A stretch of 62,593 nucleotides of DNA from an uncultured beta proteobacterium. Its GTDB lineage: Bacteria; Pseudomonadota; Gammaproteobacteria; Burkholderiales; Burkholderiaceae_C. Position numbers and translations under genes: made by a program. Under the pieces are notes generated by a model that was not told where the DNA came from, made no database searches, and saw only the letters and a list, made by a program, of their open reading frames with translations. Position 1 is the stretch's first letter. The number at the start of each line of letters is the position of its first letter. This document shows positions 1 to 7,745 of this stretch, piece after piece. The DNA lies in NCBI GenBank assembly GCA_903960915.1, contig CAJCCO010000116.1, positions 1 through 62,593 on the forward strand. Reading direction: 5' to 3'.

Positions 1-196
1 ACACCCAAGCAATCTACAAACCCCAAATGCGCAACCTCAAGCGACTGAGCGGACAGATCTTCCAAACGGCATTGGTGGCTCCAGTGCGCATATTGCCGTG
101 TCAGAGGGCTTTGCAGATTTTTTTGCATTTGGCTCATTTTGTATGCAATTTATTGATTTATTTTTAAATAATTCTATAGCTCATTGGGCAAATATC

Positions 197-225
197 TTGA
201 TGCTTTGCATTCATGCGTCTATTAT
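197..225 (+). promoter_or_regulatory. Putative sigma-70 promoter of the amidase operon
   Basis: A -35-like TTGATG at 197-202 is followed, after exactly 17 bases, by a -10-like TATTAT at 220-225. Transcription would start near 232, about 35 bases before the ATG at 267. That argues against the upstream in-frame ATG at 213. The surrounding AT-rich DNA fits a promoter. Bases 1-196 hold no gene I can support; a divergent regulator could lie just outside the window. Confidence 0.4.
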
Positions 226-266
226 GCATACTATTTAGAATTTTCAAAATCCAGTTAAACGCCTAC

Positions 267-1574
267 ATGTCAGACTCACTTTGGCAACTTTCCGCTAGTC
301 AAGCTAGTGCTTTGATGGCTCGTCGTGATCTCACCAGCGAGGCCTACGTGCGCGCCTGCTTGCAGAGAATTCGCGCACAAGATGGCACCGTGAAAGCCTG
401 GGCATCGGTGGATGAGGCGGGAGCCATTGCACAGGCCCAGGCCTGCGACGCGATGCCGCGCAAGGGGCCATTGCATGGCATACCTGTTGGCGTAAAGGAT
501 GTGATTCGCACAAAGGACCTGCCCACTCAGTTCAACTCGCCCATTTATGAAGGATTCCAAGCGGGAGAGGATGCCCATTGTGTTGCCGTGTTGCGGGCCA
601 TGGGCGCTGTGATTCTGGGTAAAACCAGCACGCTGGAATTTGCCTGTGGCGGACAGTTCCCCGCCACGACCAACCCTTGGGATGCTGCGCGTACACCGGG
701 CGGCTCTTCTTCTGGCTCTGGTGCTGCCGTGGCAGCTGGCATGGTGCCTCTGGCACTGGGCACCCAAACGGGCGGCTCCACCATCCGGCCCGCTGCTTTT
801 TGTGGCGTTTATGCGCTCAAGCCCACTTGGGGCAGTGTTCCTTTTGATGGGATCAAGGGCTTTTCACCCCCATTGGACACCGTAGGATTTTATGGCCGTT
901 CCACCGAAGATCTGGTGATGTTGGCACAAGCCTATCGTCTGCTGGAAGACGAGCCAATAATTCTGACGAGGCCTCTGCGGCTGGGCATTTGCCAAACCCC
1001 GCTGTGGAAACAAGCTGAACCCGAGGCGGCACTGGCCTTCGAGGCACTGATTCAAAAACTGGGACAACTTGGGGTTGAATTTCAGCCGGTCGAATTGGGT
1101 CCCATGTATGCAGACATCAATGTCTGGCAGGACGTAGTAATGCAAAACGGAGGGCGTTTTGCATTTTTGCCAGAGGCTTTGACAACGCCTCAATTACTGC
1201 ATGATGATTTCAAGGCCAAACTGAATAACCACTTAGGCCTCAAGGGTGCCGTCATTCGGAATGCACTCGATCAAATTGATCGCTGTCGCATGCATTTTGA
1301 AGCGCAGCTTGACACCTTGGATGGCGTACTCACCCTCAGTGCGCCAGGCATTGCACCGCTCGGCCTGCACACCCAAGGCATGGCCACCTTCAACCGAATG
1401 TGGACTGCCCTGCAAGTGCCATGTATCAATGTGCCCGCCCTGTGGTCTTCTGCGGGGCTCCCCATCGGTTTGCAACTGGTCCATCGCCGATACGAAGAAT
1501 CAAAGCTGTTGTCTTGCTTGTTGTCGCTCATGCCGCACCTAGATGCACAACGAAATCCCTGGAGTCAAACATGA
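267..1574 (+). CDS. Amidase (amidase-signature family)
   Basis: A 435-residue amidase-signature hydrolase, which would cleave a carboxylic amide to acid and ammonia; the substrate cannot be read from sequence. Visible are the catalytic lysine region (GIPVGVKDV), the glycine/serine-rich signature (TPGGSSSGSGAAVAAG) and the nucleophile loop (GTQTGGST), so the Ser-cisSer-Lys triad looks intact. The length is slightly short for the family (about 450-500). I chose the ATG at 267 over 213 because the predicted promoter lies between them and family similarity begins at MSDSLWQL. It is the first gene of a five-gene operon, and its stop overlaps the next start (ATGA at 1571-1574). No signal peptide, so cytoplasmic. 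Confidence 0.85.
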   Translation: MSDSLWQLSASQASALMARRDLTSEAYVRACLQRIRAQDGTVKAWASVDEAGAIAQAQACDAMPRKGPLHGIPVGVKDVIRTKDLPTQFNSPIYEGFQAGEDAHCVAVLRAMGAVILGKTSTLEFACGGQFPATTNPWDAARTPGGSSSGSGAAVAAGMVPLALGTQTGGSTIRPAAFCGVYALKPTWGSVPFDGIKGFSPPLDTVGFYGRSTEDLVMLAQAYRLLEDEPIILTRPLRLGICQTPLWKQAEPEAALAFEALIQKLGQLGVEFQPVELGPMYADINVWQDVVMQNGGRFAFLPEALTTPQLLHDDFKAKLNNHLGLKGAVIRNALDQIDRCRMHFEAQLDTLDGVLTLSAPGIAPLGLHTQGMATFNRMWTALQVPCINVPALWSSAGLPIGLQLVHRRYEESKLLSCLLSLMPHLDAQRNPWSQT

Positions 1575-2302
1575 AACTGATTGATCGCGTCCATGAGCCG
1601 GATGTTGCGCAGCAACAGGCAGATGCCCGTTTAGCTTTTGAGTGCATGACAAACGGGGGCGTGAGCGTCTTGCCACTGAGTGTTTCTTATGCCATCTTTG
1701 CTCACACGGCGGAAGGTGTTGAGCGCATCTATAAGCTAAAACAAAGGCCAATGACGAAACCCAATGGGGTGATTGGCAGTTGGGATATTTTTCGTGAGGT
1801 TTTTAGCGTCGGGCAACGCGAACTTGACCTGGTCCGCTGTTTAACCATTGACAACGATTTACCCTTGTCGGTAGTGGCCCCTTTCAATCCCGGACATGAT
1901 TGGTTAAAAACCGTTCAATATGGCGCGTTGCGCCTGGCCACCAAGGGCAACACCATGGACCTTTTGATGAATGCGGGTCCTTTGCACAATTCGCTTGCCA
2001 AGATGAGTCTGGAAGCGGGTAAGCCATTGATGGGATCGTCTGCCAATGTTTCAAGCTCTGGCAGTAAGTTCAAATTGGAAGATGTTCAATCCGAGCTCAA
2101 GGAAGGCTGTGATTTGGTGCTGGGCTATGGCACCTCTCGATACGATAACGAATATGGCATGGGTAGCACCATTGTTGAACTCCCTAGTTGGAAGATATTG
2201 AGGTGGGGAGGCTGCTTCGAAGCACAAGCCAAAATTGTTCAACGTGAATTTGGTGTCAGTTGGCCAGAGCGGCCACGTGAAGGCTCTTGGACATTGGTCT
2301 GA
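1571..2302 (+). CDS. TsaC/Sua5/YrdC-domain protein
   Basis: A 243-residue protein with a YrdC/Sua5 fold. The family includes L-threonylcarbamoyladenylate synthase, which makes the precursor of the tRNA t6A modification, and the carbamoyl-transfer domains of HypF and TobZ. Visible are the nucleotide/phosphate-binding KLKQRPMTKP segment and the SSANVSSSG motif typical of TsaC (SANxSG). It is translationally coupled to the amidase by an ATGA overlap and followed by a CoA-transferase. This is not where a housekeeping tsaC is normally found. The context suggests a specialised paralogue, possibly a carbamoyl-AMP-type chemistry on a small molecule. That is inference; a plain duplicate tsaC is also possible. 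Confidence 0.7.
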   Translation: MKLIDRVHEPDVAQQQADARLAFECMTNGGVSVLPLSVSYAIFAHTAEGVERIYKLKQRPMTKPNGVIGSWDIFREVFSVGQRELDLVRCLTIDNDLPLSVVAPFNPGHDWLKTVQYGALRLATKGNTMDLLMNAGPLHNSLAKMSLEAGKPLMGSSANVSSSGSKFKLEDVQSELKEGCDLVLGYGTSRYDNEYGMGSTIVELPSWKILRWGGCFEAQAKIVQREFGVSWPERPREGSWTLV

Positions 2303-2485
2303 ACAGCATGACGAAGACACAAGTCGCCAGATCACCCTGTCAACTTCTCAGTTTGCAAAAACTCAATTCTCTGGCCGCGCTCATCAGCAATACGTCCGTG
2401 CGCCATCTTCGCTATTTTTTTCCGCGCCAAGTCTTTTGGCATCACTTGGATGCTCTTTCCAGCCCCAAGGCACTTTCGGCTCATC

Positions 2486-3679
2486 ATGGCACTTGAACAA
2501 TTTACAGTCTTAGATTTAACCCATATGTTGTCTGGCCCTTATGGCAGCATGCTTTTGGCAGACTTGGGCGCCAGAACCATCAAAGTGGAACCGCCAGGCC
2601 AAGGTGAGGGGACTCGGCGATTGCTTGAAAACGACCCCAATTTTTCCCGGCAAGGCATGGGCGCTTATTTCCTCACCCTCAATCGAAACAAGCAAAGCGT
2701 TTGCATTGATCTGAAGCAAGCGCGCGGGTTGGAGGTGTTCTACGACTTGGTGAAGCGCGCTGATGTGGTAATCGACAATTTCAGCGTTGGCGTGACCAAG
2801 CGACTCAGGATTGATCAAGAAAGCCTGGCCAAGGTGAATCCGAAAATTGTCACTTGCTCGATTACAGGCTTTGGCGAAACTGGCCCTGACATACATCGCC
2901 CCGCATTCGATCAAGTGGTGCAAGCTATGGGTGGCGGCATGTCCATTACCGGCAATCCTCAAACCGGACCCATGCGAGCAGGCATCCCTATTGGTGATTT
3001 GGGTGGAGGCTTGTTTGGCGTAATTGGTATTTTGTCAGCATTGGCAGAGCGAGAGCGAACTGGGTTAGGTCAGCATGTCGATATTTCGATGCTGGACTCG
3101 CAAGTCTCTTTGCTGAATTACATGGCCACCATGTATTTGATGTCAGGGCAGGTGCCAGAGGGCATTGGCAACAGTCACTTTGTTCATGTGCCCTATAACT
3201 GCTACCCCACAGCAGATGGTCACATCATCATTGCGTGCATTGGCGATCCCTTCTTCCAAATTTTCAGTGAAATCATGGACATCCCAGCCTTGCGCGATCC
3301 ATCGCTCAAAGCTCAACCGATCAGGCAAAGTCGAAAGGCTGAGATCGATGCCTGGGTGACAGAGGTCTTGCTAAAGCAACCTAGTGCACACTGGCTTGAG
3401 TTGCTCACGAAGGCCAGAATCCCATGCGGCCCCGTGAATCGATTTGATCAAGCCTTGCAAGACCCACAGGTGTTAGCACGCAACATGGTCGTGCCGGTTC
3501 AATTGAATTCGGGTGAGACCGTCAACATGCCAGGCAACCCAGTGAAATTAGAGCGAGCGAAACAGACTTACACGTCACCCCCCACAACTGGCCAACATAC
3601 GGACGACATATTGAGTCATTTGCTGGGCTACAACGCTCAAGAATTGGCGCAACTCAAAGCCGATGGCATTGTTGCTTGA
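2486..3679 (+). CDS. Class III (CaiB/BaiF family) CoA-transferase
   Basis: A 397-residue family III CoA-transferase, which moves CoA between acyl-CoA and a free carboxylate through an aspartyl-CoA thioester. Family hallmarks are the N-terminal LDLTHMLSGPYGSMLLADLGA segment with the following KVEPPGQGEGTR, NRNKQSVCIDLKQARG, and the SITGFGETGP block. The start is ATG 2486 (MALEQF), matching family N-termini; an in-frame ATG at 2450 would add 12 residues unlike the family. The 183 bases since the previous gene hold no clear ORF or terminator, so transcription may read through. The next gene, an HMG-CoA-lyase-like enzyme, begins about 10 bases downstream. The pair suggests activation of a dicarboxylic or hydroxy acid to a CoA ester, then aldol cleavage. 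Confidence 0.88.
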   Translation: MALEQFTVLDLTHMLSGPYGSMLLADLGARTIKVEPPGQGEGTRRLLENDPNFSRQGMGAYFLTLNRNKQSVCIDLKQARGLEVFYDLVKRADVVIDNFSVGVTKRLRIDQESLAKVNPKIVTCSITGFGETGPDIHRPAFDQVVQAMGGGMSITGNPQTGPMRAGIPIGDLGGGLFGVIGILSALAERERTGLGQHVDISMLDSQVSLLNYMATMYLMSGQVPEGIGNSHFVHVPYNCYPTADGHIIIACIGDPFFQIFSEIMDIPALRDPSLKAQPIRQSRKAEIDAWVTEVLLKQPSAHWLELLTKARIPCGPVNRFDQALQDPQVLARNMVVPVQLNSGETVNMPGNPVKLERAKQTYTSPPTTGQHTDDILSHLLGYNAQELAQLKADGIVA

Positions 3680-3689
3680 AAAGAATGCA

Positions 3690-4634
3690 GTGAAAAAACT
3701 TTTGATTACCGATGTATCGCCCCGCGATGGCCTACAAAATCAAGCCAAGTATTTCAGTACGCAAGACAAGCTTTGGCTGGTAGAGGCGCTTTCTGCTTGC
3801 GGTGTACCACGCATAGAAGCCACCAGTTTTGTAGCGCCGACTGCGGTGCCTCAGATGGCTGACGCTGCAGATTTGTTAGCGGCTGTAAGCGATTCCACAA
3901 AAGACAAATTGTGTGTGCTGGTGCCCAACCAGAAAGGCTTGTGGCGTGCTCAAGAAGCAGGTGCGCGTGAAGTCTGCGTCGTACTCTCCGCCACAGAAAC
4001 CATGAACCAGCGCAACATCCGCATGAGTCTGGCGAACGCATTGTCAACCTGCCTTACAGTGCTGGCGCAAGCTCAAGAAGCGGGTATTCGTACCCGGGCC
4101 TATGTCGCCGTAGCATTTGCCTGTCCTTTCGAAGGACAAACATCTCCCGATGTGGCGCTGAGGTTGGCAAAGCAAATGGCAGATGCGGGTGCAGATGAAG
4201 TGGTGATTGCAGACACCATCGGTGCAGCGCATCCCGTGCAAGTGTCTAACTTGATGCGTCTTTTGATGGCCGATATTGGACCGGGCCGCTTGGGCATTCA
4301 CTTACATGACACACGTGGCCTAGGTCTAGCCAATGCTTGGGCAGCCATGCAGGCAGGCGTTCAGCGCTTTGACAGCAGTGCTGCGGGAATGGGCGGGTGC
4401 CCTTTTGCGCCAGGTGCTGCTGGTAATTTGGCCACTGAAGATTTGGCATGGTTAGCCCACGAAAGTGGTTATGAAACAGGCATTGATTTGCCCGCACTGC
4501 TGCAAGTCGTTGAGGGCCTTTCAAACCGTTTGCAAAAACCATTGGGTGGCAGAAGCTACGCATGGTTAAAGCAACATTTTTCTCGGTTTCCAGGCACTAC
4601 CGACCTAGAGGCTGCTTCTGGATTTCCATCATGA
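3690..4634 (+). CDS. Hydroxymethylglutaryl-CoA lyase-like enzyme
   Basis: A 314-residue DRE-TIM metallolyase of the HMG-CoA lyase family. Visible are DVSPRDGLQNQ at the N-terminus (metal and substrate residues Arg-Asp), EATSFVAPTAVPQMAD, the HLHDTRGLGLAN metal-binding histidines, and the flexible-loop cysteine motif GMGGCPFAPGAAGN. All catalytic elements of HMG-CoA lyase therefore appear intact. Relatives also cleave citramalyl-CoA or other 3-hydroxy-3-methylacyl-CoAs, so the true substrate is open. I prefer the GTG at 3690, giving an N-terminus like the family, over the ATG at 3663 that overlaps the CoA-transferase. The stop overlaps the next start (ATGA at 4631-4634). Confidence 0.82.
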   Translation: MKKLLITDVSPRDGLQNQAKYFSTQDKLWLVEALSACGVPRIEATSFVAPTAVPQMADAADLLAAVSDSTKDKLCVLVPNQKGLWRAQEAGAREVCVVLSATETMNQRNIRMSLANALSTCLTVLAQAQEAGIRTRAYVAVAFACPFEGQTSPDVALRLAKQMADAGADEVVIADTIGAAHPVQVSNLMRLLMADIGPGRLGIHLHDTRGLGLANAWAAMQAGVQRFDSSAAGMGGCPFAPGAAGNLATEDLAWLAHESGYETGIDLPALLQVVEGLSNRLQKPLGGRSYAWLKQHFSRFPGTTDLEAASGFPS

Positions 4635-5500
4635 ACACACCTTCTAAGCCCCCTGAATTGGCTCTCGACCATGTTGGCCTTATCGTGCCGGATCTCCAAG
4701 CTGCGCACGATTTGTGGAGTGCGCTTGGATTTAATTTAACCGCACGCGCAGACCATACCCGAACCGATCCCCAGGGTCATCGTGTGCCTGCTGGCAGTTC
4801 CCAGCACAGCGTCATGTTGTCCGATGGATACATTGAGTTGATGCAAATTACCGACCCTCTGGCAGGTCATCCGCTCACTCAGGCTATGCAACAACGCTAT
4901 GGCCTGCATATTTTGGCTATCGCAACACCCAACTCACACGCCACGCACCAAGCTTTGTCTGTGCGCGGATGTCCAATCAGTGCTGTCATGGACTGGTCGC
5001 GTCCCGTGAAAGAGGGCGATTTTGAAGGCATGGCAAGGTTTAGTTTTTTCGATACCCCTTGGCGCTCAAGTGACGCCGCATATGTCTGTTGGGTTCAGCA
5101 TCTCACTCCAGATTGCATCCGAAGGCCTGGCTCCACCACCCATGCAAATGGTGCACAGGCTTTAAGGTCTGTGATCTTTGAGGGTGTTGGTTACGATTGC
5201 GTCGACTGGACGCAACGATTAGCTTCCCTAGGGCTAGCGCCAAAGGTGAATCAAGACAAAGATTCAGAATATCAGGAGGCGGTATTTGATTTGGAGAATT
5301 CCAAATTATGGGTTCAAGCAATACCAAGCAGTGATCGCATCTTGCCTAGCGCCATTCAAATTGAAGTCGATGATGTCGCAGTCATCTTAAAAAGAGCGCA
5401 AGCTTGTCAACTGACCGTGGTGGTGCAGGGCCCAGATTTTGAGATTGACTTGGGCGCAGTCAGTCCGATACGACTGCGTGTGACCCAAGGTCGTCGATAG
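4631..5500 (+). CDS. VOC (glyoxalase-fold) protein, two-domain
   Basis: A 289-residue vicinal-oxygen-chelate protein. The N-terminal module begins LALDHVGLIVPDLQAAHDLW, the usual first beta-alpha unit with a metal-ligand histidine. A second, weaker module starts around residue 170 (ALRSVIFEGVGYD). The layout resembles the Glyoxalase_3-like family (PF13468). VOC proteins include epimerases, dioxygenases and lyases, so the reaction is not assignable. It is coupled to the lyase by an ATGA overlap and is the last gene of the operon. An epimerase or lyase acting on the same CoA or hydroxy-acid pathway is a reasonable inference. Confidence 0.75.
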   Translation: MNTPSKPPELALDHVGLIVPDLQAAHDLWSALGFNLTARADHTRTDPQGHRVPAGSSQHSVMLSDGYIELMQITDPLAGHPLTQAMQQRYGLHILAIATPNSHATHQALSVRGCPISAVMDWSRPVKEGDFEGMARFSFFDTPWRSSDAAYVCWVQHLTPDCIRRPGSTTHANGAQALRSVIFEGVGYDCVDWTQRLASLGLAPKVNQDKDSEYQEAVFDLENSKLWVQAIPSSDRILPSAIQIEVDDVAVILKRAQACQLTVVVQGPDFEIDLGAVSPIRLRVTQGRR

Positions 5501-5775
5501 TTGCAAGTGTTACTGATCACCAACTAGCGGCTATCAATAGTCGCTGCGTCGCCTTGAATTGGAAGAACTCCCGCAACAAGAGCACCCGTACCGCCCATGA
5601 CGCTCACTGCCGATGCGTTCATGCACCGGTCCCGGTTGCACTTTCTGCTGGGCGGTTTTAATCGATCCACCTCTTAGACCTGATCGATAACAACGGGCAG
5701 AAGATGAGGCTTGCGCTGACCCGAAGGCTCTTGGAGGTGGCAACGCCACCGGTGCACCAGCGCTGCTGAACACAC
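5501..5775. other. Intergenic stretch, no confident gene
   Basis: This gap lies between the convergent VOC and RpiR genes. Short frames are open on the minus strand (for example one beginning MNASAVSVMGGTG, read from about 5630 down to about 5520), but none has a ribosome site or a recognisable domain. Two ATCGAT hexamers flank a 16-base spacer near 5659-5690. The stretch may be a decayed gene end. Confidence 0.4.
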
Positions 5776-6621
5776 CTAATCGCTCCCCAACTCCTGGTTG
5801 ATATCGTCCACCACCTGCTGGCGCTGCTGGGCGCGTTTGCCCAGGCGGACGGCCACGTTTTGCACCAGCAGATGCAACATGCTGGCCGCAGCCATGGCTG
5901 AAAAGGCGTGGTCTGAGCTGCTGCTGTAGCAGGGCAGCACCACTTTGGCAAAGCGCTTCGCCCAGGCGGCGTGGCGCACGTCGACCACGGCCACGGTTTC
6001 TACCCGGGTGGTGGCTGCGTGGGCGGCCAGGCGGTCTATCAGGGCGTCGCGCGGCTGCGTCATCACCAGGAGCAGGGTGTCGCGTGGACCGGCCATGGCC
6101 AGGTCTTCAGCCCAGACACCGCTTTGCATGCCCAGGCAAACCACCTCGGGGCGAATGCGCGCCAACTGCGGGCGCACAAAGCGCACCAGGCCCTCGTCTA
6201 TGCCCAAGCCTAGCAGCCAGACCTTGGGCGCCTTGGCCAACTGGCTGGCCGCGGCCTGCAAGGTGTCGCTACGCAGTGACTCAAAGGTGCGCACCAGGCT
6301 GTCGCCCTCGGATTGCAAATGCGCGGTGATGGACTGGTGGCGCACCGGCGCGGCGCTGGTCGGAGTGGTCGCCTGAAAGGGTGGCGCCAGGTTGCGCTCT
6401 TCACGCGCCTGCAGGCGCACTTCGTTGAAATCGGCATACCCCAGGCTGCGAAAAAGGCGCGCAGCCGTCGCTTTGGACACCTCGGCCATGGCGGCGAGTT
6501 CGGTGGCCGAATAGGTGAGCATGTCGTCGGCGCGCTCCAGCAACAACGCGGCAAGCCGGCGCTCGCTGGGCGAGAGCTGCTCAAAGTGCTCCTGGATGGC
6601 CAGCGTCAGGCGGGTGGTCAT
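5776..6621 (-). CDS. MurR/RpiR family transcriptional regulator
   Basis: A 281-residue regulator with an N-terminal RpiR helix-turn-helix (residues about 1-75: LSPSERRLAALLLE, SATELAAMAEVSKATAARLFRSLGYADFNEVR) and a C-terminal SIS domain (about 120-260) that normally binds a phosphosugar or related ligand. The start is ATG 6621; a TTG 33 bases upstream is in frame but less likely. It reads divergently from the 5-FCL/ABC operon, so it is the obvious candidate regulator of that operon. TGAA/TTCA half-sites lie in the shared promoter region. RpiR proteins often sit beside import and catabolic genes for amino sugars, purines or hydantoins. Confidence 0.88.
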   Translation of the reverse strand: MTTRLTLAIQEHFEQLSPSERRLAALLLERADDMLTYSATELAAMAEVSKATAARLFRSLGYADFNEVRLQAREERNLAPPFQATTPTSAAPVRHQSITAHLQSEGDSLVRTFESLRSDTLQAAASQLAKAPKVWLLGLGIDEGLVRFVRPQLARIRPEVVCLGMQSGVWAEDLAMAGPRDTLLLVMTQPRDALIDRLAAHAATTRVETVAVVDVRHAAWAKRFAKVVLPCYSSSSDHAFSAMAAASMLHLLVQNVAVRLGKRAQQRQQVVDDINQELGSD

Positions 6622-6742
6622 GGCGTTTTCAGGCGCAACAGGGACAAGAGGCAAACGGGGGGCAGCAGGAACATCAGTGGCATTAGTCTAAGCGGGCGTG
6701 GGGCCTGAAGCGGCCCCGCAATGATGCCATTGTGCCCAAATA

Positions 6743-6783
6743 AAATTCAGTGTGAAACAATAATTTCATGCTACGATGAATTT
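6743..6783. promoter_or_regulatory. Cluster of TTCA/TGAA half-sites, candidate RpiR operator
   Basis: Between the divergent regulator and operon lie TTCA at 6746-6749, TGAAA at 6753-6757, TTTCA at 6764-6768 and TGAA at 6777-6780. They pair as TGAAA-N6-TTTCA and TTCA-N3-TGAA, and an outer AAATTCA/TGAATTT pair spans 6743-6783. RpiR-family operators are commonly AT-rich inverted repeats of this kind. The local DNA is much more AT-rich than the flanking genes. Confidence 0.4.
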
Positions 6784-6888
6784 ATGAAACAAGAGTTCCA
6801 TAAGCCCACGCCCTCCAGCGCCTGTACTTGCGTCTTTGAACGCGCCACGGTCAGCGCACTGTGCGGCTTGGCACCCCGGGAGTTCTGA
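6784..6888 (+). CDS. Possible 34-residue leader peptide
   Basis: An ATG at 6784 opens a 34-codon frame ending in TGA at 6886-6888, immediately before the TTG start of the next gene. The ribosome site used by that gene (GGGAG at 6878-6882) lies inside this frame, so translation of the small frame could control the next one. The peptide has three cysteines and no domain I recognise. It has no good ribosome site of its own, so it may be a chance frame. Confidence 0.25.
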   Translation: MKQEFHKPTPSSACTCVFERATVSALCGLAPREF

Positions 6889-7626
6889 TTGGCCCACTCC
6901 AGTTTTGCACGTGAACTCCTTTGGGATAGCCTGCGGGCGGTGGCCGTGCCGGACTCGCGCTTTCACCACCGTTTTTCCGAGTTTATTCCCGACTTTGCCG
7001 GTTCGGCGGCGGCCATTGACCGCTTGTGCGCGCTGCCCCCATTTGCCACGGCGCGCCATGTATTTGTCACGCCCGACAACAGCCTGATCGAGCTGCGCCG
7101 GCGCCTGCTGCAAGCCGGGGTCAGCCTGGTGGTGTCGAGCTACAACATGGCCAGCGGCTTTTATTTGCTGCGCCCGGGCGCCGTTCCCCAGGGCCATGAG
7201 TTGTATGGTGCCTGGCCCGATGGGCTGGCGCATTTTGGCCAGGCCCTGAGCCTGCAGGCGCTGGCCGATTTGGGGCGCTTTGACTTTGTCGCCACCGGCG
7301 CCTCGGCCGTGGCCACCTCGGGCGTGCGCTTTGGCCGGGGCCATGGTTTTTTTGACCTGGAGTGGCGCATCTTCAGCGACATGGGCCTGGTGGACAACGC
7401 CACGCCGCTGGTCACCGCCGTCCATGATTTGCAGGTGCTGGACAAAAAACTCTTTCCCAGTCCCGACGACGTGTTGGTCGACTGGATTTGCACCCCCACG
7501 CGCAGCCTGCAAGTACAGCGCGAAGCGGCGCGCCCGCGCGGGGTGAACTGGAAAGACATCACCCCCGAACAAGTGCGCGCCATGCCCGCGCTGGCCGAGT
7601 TACACCGCACGGTGGGGCTGGCCTGA
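6889..7626 (+). CDS. 5-formyltetrahydrofolate cyclo-ligase paralogue (COG0212), copy 1
   Basis: A 245-residue protein of the 5-FCL (MTHFS) fold. The nucleotide-site loop is GVRFGRGHGFFDLEW. True 5-FCLs have a GGGYYDR-type loop here, so this is the paralogue branch whose function is unsettled; comparative genomics has linked that branch to thiamin metabolism. The start is a TTG at 6889, forced by an in-frame stop directly upstream and supported by GGGAG six bases ahead. It resembles the gene at 11151 along its length (shared PDSRFH, RFGxGHGFFD, CTPTR/FTPTR blocks). It opens the operon with the ABC importer and deaminase-like gene. Confidence 0.8.
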   Translation: MAHSSFARELLWDSLRAVAVPDSRFHHRFSEFIPDFAGSAAAIDRLCALPPFATARHVFVTPDNSLIELRRRLLQAGVSLVVSSYNMASGFYLLRPGAVPQGHELYGAWPDGLAHFGQALSLQALADLGRFDFVATGASAVATSGVRFGRGHGFFDLEWRIFSDMGLVDNATPLVTAVHDLQVLDKKLFPSPDDVLVDWICTPTRSLQVQREAARPRGVNWKDITPEQVRAMPALAELHRTVGLA

Positions 7627-7745
7627 GCGCCGCTCCTTCTTCCGTCACGCTGCCCTAGAACCCATTTTTTAACATTTATTTCACTGTTTTCTCCCTGTTC
7701 CCCGTTCCCTGCCGCCCTCCTTTAACTACCCCCAAGGACCTCACT

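Noticed and set aside
213..266. Upstream ATG start for the amidase
   Set aside because: It would lie before the transcription start predicted from the TTGATG/TATTAT promoter, and the extra residues do not resemble the family.
6836..7087. Plus-frame ORF overlapping the start of the 5-FCL-like gene
   Set aside because: Arginine/proline-rich out-of-frame translation without a ribosome site; the TTG-started frame carries the conserved protein.
7627..7745. TPP riboswitch before the NMT1/THI5-like importer
   Set aside because: The conserved thi-box segments (CTGAGA and the downstream ACCC...GGATAATG-type block) are absent from this gap.
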